Shown here in pieces: positions 7,663-9,299 of a stretch of 9,299 nucleotides of DNA. The stretch lies in NCBI RefSeq assembly GCF_014269395.1, contig NZ_JACOGK010000053.1, positions 1 through 9,299 of the forward strand, read 5' to 3'. A program made the position numbers and the translations under genes. The first letter of the stretch is position 1; each line of letters opens with the position of its first letter. Source of the DNA: Megasphaera hominis (GTDB taxonomy: Bacteria > Bacillota > Negativicutes > Veillonellales > Megasphaeraceae). Below the pieces are notes generated by a model. That model was not told the DNA's origin, did no database searches, and saw nothing but the letters and a program-made list of their open reading frames with translations.

Positions 7663-7673
7663 CCAGGTATACT
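7645..7673 (+). promoter_or_regulatory. Predicted pre-crRNA promoter
   Basis: TTGCCG (7645-7650, 4 of 6 to the -35 consensus) is followed after exactly 17 bp by TATACT (7668-7673, 5 of 6 to the -10 consensus). Transcription would begin near 7680 and give about 160 nt of leader RNA before repeat 1. TTGACG at 7631-7636 is a better hexamer but is 31 bp from this -10, so it is not paired with it. Confidence 0.6.
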
Positions 7674-7755
7674 ATACGTAGTGGCATGCCCGAAAATGTT
7701 AAAACAGCGCCGGCCCGCATAAACACTGGCCTCGTGAGCATTTTCTTAACAAATT

Positions 7756-7779
7756 AAAGTGCTGTCATGACAGCATTTT
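7756..7779 (+). promoter_or_regulatory. Perfect 16-bp palindrome with A/T flanks (operator or weak terminator)
   Basis: TGCTGTCATGACAGCA (7760-7775) is a perfect palindrome. In RNA the pairing extends outward through a G-U pair and three A-U pairs, and is followed by a short U run. It lies between the predicted promoter and the array. A DNA-binding site for a dimeric protein is as likely as a terminator for cas2, because a perfect palindrome gives a poor RNA loop and a terminator here would also stop array transcription. Confidence 0.4.
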
Positions 7780-7807
7780 CCATCTGCGCCGATAATGCCC
7801 ATTTGAG

Positions 7808-7823
7808 CCGCATAAGAATGCGG
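7808..7823 (+). other. Short leader hairpin next to repeat 1
   Basis: CCGCAT and ATGCGG form a 6-bp stem around AAGA, 15 bp before the first repeat. It is too short of U residues to be a convincing terminator. It may be a structural element at the integration end of the leader. Confidence 0.35.
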
Positions 7824-8929
7824 GTTTCGGGAGATAGGGTTTCTAAACATTAGCCCCGCAAGGGGACGGAAACGAACATGTTCCATCAAAGCTAATGGGT
7901 AAGCCTGTCTTGAATGTTTCTAAACATTAGCCCCGCAAGGGGACGGAAACTTTCTTAAAATCTCATTCTTATTCATACCGTTTCCTCCTTTAAGTTTCTA
8001 AACATTAGCCCCGCAAGGGGACGGAAACCGATACTGCAATGTGCCCATGCGGCGAACCTTCTTGCCGTGTTTCTAAACATTAGCCCCGCAAGGGGACGGA
8101 AACCCCCATTAACAGCCATCGTCACTCATCACCTTTTTCCCCAGTTCGTTTCTAAACATTAGCCCCGCAAGGGGACGGAAACTCAATGGCTCTGGTGTCA
8201 ACGTAACGACACGGACGGTCAAGTTTCTAAACATTAGCCCCGCAAGGGGACGGAAACGTGACGAAACGAAAGAAAAAATTGCTAATTATTACGGTATGAC
8301 GGTTTCTAAACATTAGCCCCGCAAGGGGACGGAAACGGCTTGTCCCTAGGTACAACAATTCATACTGTTCATCGTTGCTGTTTCTAAACATTAGCCCCGC
8401 AAGGGGACGGAAACGATGCCGAAAAAGTGTGTATATCCCTCGCTGTCCGTGATACAGGGTTTCTAAACATTAGCCCCGCAAGGGGACGGAAACTGTTGTT
8501 ACTTGTGTCATTCTAATCACTCCTTTTATAATTCTTGTTTCTAAACATTAGCCCCGCAAGGGGACGGAAACGGCATGCCGTAACATGGAACAATGCTTTT
8601 TCAAGTTGTTCAACAGTTTCTAAACATTAGCCCCGCAAGGGGACGGAAACCGGGAAACCAGCTATTGGATTCTTCCCATCTATTGATATTGATTAGTTTC
8701 TAAACATTAGCCCCGCAAGGGGACGGAAACCTTCTTCCCATGAGAGAATAAATCTTGTCCAAAGAAACGTTGTGTTTCTAAACATTAGCCCCGCAAGGGG
8801 ACGGAAACACGAAATTGTAAAACTGTGGAACGAACAATAACATAGATCAGAGTTTCTAAACATTAGCCCCGCAAGGGGACGGAAACACAAATACCTTGCA
8901 CAAAGCATACCGCACAAAAAAACACGGAA

Positions 8930-8964
8930 GTTTCTAAACATTAGCCCTGCAAGGGGACGGAAAC
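8930..8964 (+). repeat. Variant CRISPR repeat 15
   Basis: It differs from the other repeats at one base, C to T at 8948 (repeat position 19). This turns the loop-closing C-G pair into a U-G wobble, so the hairpin can still form. Its place near the right end fits an older, leader-distal repeat. Confidence 0.9.
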
Positions 8965-9078
8965 TGTTCAACCGTGTGTTTATTGCCACTGATAGCCTGC
9001 GAGTTTCTAAACATTAGCCCCGCAAGGGGACGGAAACAAATCATTTTTTCCGAATTAGTCATAATATTTCCTCTCTTT

Positions 9079-9111
9079 GTTTCTAAACATTAGCCCCGCA
9101 AGGGGACGGAA
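9079..9111 (+). repeat. Terminal CRISPR repeat cut by the right IS
   Basis: The first 33 of 35 repeat bases are unchanged. The final AC is replaced by TG, the first bases of the IS. The insertion is thus inside the repeat, and more spacers may once have followed. Confidence 0.93.
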
Positions 9112-9115
9112 TGAT

Positions 9116-9176
9116 ATGCTCCCTTCTAGGTAGACATGAGAAATAATAAAATCTCACTCTACTTGGAAGGGAGCAT
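9116..9176 (+). promoter_or_regulatory. IS-end hairpin covering the transposase ribosome-binding site (right copy)
   Basis: This is the same structure as at 124-184. The arms ATGCTCCCTTC (9116-9126) and GAAGGGAGCAT (9166-9176) close a long imperfect stem that contains AAGGGAG (9167-9173), eight bases before the ATG at 9182. In this copy the RNA arriving from the left is the pre-crRNA, so the hairpin would form in array read-through. An inner -10-like TAAAAT at 9147-9152 could start RNA lacking the first arm, but no good -35 pairs with it. Confidence 0.6.
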
Positions 9177-9181
9177 TTATT

Positions 9182-9299
9182 ATGCATAGAACTAAGGTTT
9201 GTGCAGAAGAAAAACTACATACGGTGCTAGATATTCTTGCAGGAAAAGAATCAGTATCTCATGCTGTAGCACGATTGTCAGTAAACAAATCGTCTGTAC
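9182..9299 (+). CDS. Transposase OrfA N-terminus (partial, right copy)
   Basis: Thirty-nine codons from ATG 9182 run off the right edge of the window. The protein is the same as that of the left copy (MHRTKVCAEEKLHTVLDILA and onward), with a helix-turn-helix-like segment expected to bind the IS ends. The ribosome-binding site AAGGGAG is inside the hairpin described above. The gene lies in the same direction as the CRISPR array and directly downstream of it, so it would be on the array transcript if no terminator intervenes; none is visible between repeat 17 and the ATG. The catalytic region is not in the window. Confidence 0.65.
   Translation, partial: MHRTKVCAEEKLHTVLDILAGKESVSHAVARLSVNKSSV

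Larger units (their letters stand above)
7608..7838 (+). other. CRISPR leader
   Basis: This gene-free 231 bp separates cas2 from the first repeat. It is the leader because the 8-nt tag end of the repeats faces right, cas1-cas2 lie directly upstream, and the only repeat with an internal base change is near the far end of the array. It contains a good promoter, an 8-bp direct repeat, a perfect palindrome and a short hairpin, listed separately. The last 17 bases before repeat 1 carry GGGTTTC (7822-7828), repeated at the junction (7837-7843). No coding sequence is evident. Confidence 0.8.
7839..9111 (+). CRISPR. CRISPR array: 17 repeats (35 bp), 16 spacers (38-45 bp)
   Basis: Sixteen full repeats start at 7839, 7916, 7994, 8069, 8148, 8223, 8302, 8380, 8459, 8537, 8616, 8696, 8774, 8852, 8930 and 9003, plus a cut one at 9079. 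Each begins GTTTCTAAAC and ends GGGGACGGAAAC. Positions 16-27 form a CCCC stem, GCAA tetraloop (GNRA type) and GGGG stem. The last 8 bases, ACGGAAAC, fit a type III crRNA 5' tag, so cleavage is expected between bases 27 and 28 and the crRNA strand is +. The terminal GTTTC and GAAAC are also complementary. Spacer lengths in order are 42, 43, 40, 44, 40, 44, 43, 44, 43, 44, 45, 43, 43, 43, 38 and 41. No two spacers are the same and none visibly matches this window. Fifteen of the 16 full repeats are identical. Confidence 0.98.
9112..9299 (+). mobile_element. Insertion sequence, 5' end only (IS3-family-like), inserted in the CRISPR array
   Basis: This is the second copy of the element at 1-188, in the opposite orientation and identical except for the base at 9292. 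It starts TGATATGCTCCC directly after base 33 of the last repeat. Its transposase reads rightward, away from the locus. The far end is outside the window, so a target duplication cannot be seen; if the usual 3-bp IS3 type applies, GAA would be expected on the other side. The two elements therefore present the same end toward the cas locus. Confidence 0.87.

Noticed and set aside
7608..7838. Possible small gene in the leader
   Set aside because: No start with a ribosome-binding site and no frame of useful length or recognisable content.
7874..7883. Palindrome GAACATGTTC at the start of spacer 1
   Set aside because: A 10-bp palindrome in one of 16 foreign spacers is easily chance, and spacers are not expected to hold regulatory sites.
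8258..8301. Spacer 6 reads DETKEKIANYYGMT on the crRNA strand, repressor-like
   Set aside because: It looks protein-coding in the sense orientation, but one 44-base match by eye cannot identify a gene; several other spacers are open in frames on both strands.
8693..8989. 98-residue minus-strand reading frame with a repeated FRPLAGLMFRN segment
   Set aside because: The repeated peptide is only the translation of the CRISPR repeats; there is no coding reason for it.

Overview
The window holds most of a type III-A (Csm) CRISPR-Cas locus, all on the + strand. It is bracketed by two outward-facing partial copies of one insertion sequence. The layout is: IS end (1-188, minus strand); 3' remnant of cas10/csm1 (189-849); intact csm2, csm3, csm4, csm5, cas6, csm6, cas1 and cas2 (865-7607); a leader (7608-7838); a CRISPR array of 17 repeats and 16 spacers (7839-9111) whose last repeat is cut two bases short; and the second IS end (9112-9299, plus strand). 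The two IS pieces are each exactly 188 bp and differ at one base.

The genes are tightly packed, with 4-11 bp overlaps or short gaps and strong Shine-Dalgarno sites, so csm2 to cas2 looks like one operon. Csm2-Csm5 would form the RNA-guided backbone. Cas6 would process the pre-crRNA. Csm6 is the cyclic-oligoadenylate-activated HEPN RNase. Cas1-Cas2 would add spacers. The repeat ends in ACGGAAAC, a type III-like 5' tag, and carries a C4/GCAA/G4 hairpin, so the crRNA strand is + and the leader lies between cas2 and repeat 1.

The system is broken at its centre. The left IS interrupts cas10 ten codons before the end of its GGDD motif. That motif survives in the DNA, but the first ATG lies downstream of it. 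Without a Cas10 supplied in trans there should be no cyclic oligoadenylate signal and no normal effector assembly, although all downstream genes are still open. At the other end the IS sits in the terminal repeat, so array transcripts would run into the transposase gene. The IS end can fold a long hairpin that hides the transposase ribosome-binding site in such read-through RNA.

Three spacers (2, 9 and 16), and probably a fourth (4), are reverse complements of a Shine-Dalgarno plus ATG plus short coding stretch. Their crRNAs would pair with the translation-start region of target mRNAs. No spacer shows this in the opposite orientation.

The organism is probably a Bacillota (Firmicutes) bacterium, judging from strong GGAGG-type ribosome-binding sites, moderate GC content and the style of the Csm proteins. 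Negativicutes is a guess only. The exact mirror symmetry of the two ends suggests the window is a contig that stopped inside a multicopy IS, so what lies beyond each IS is unknown.
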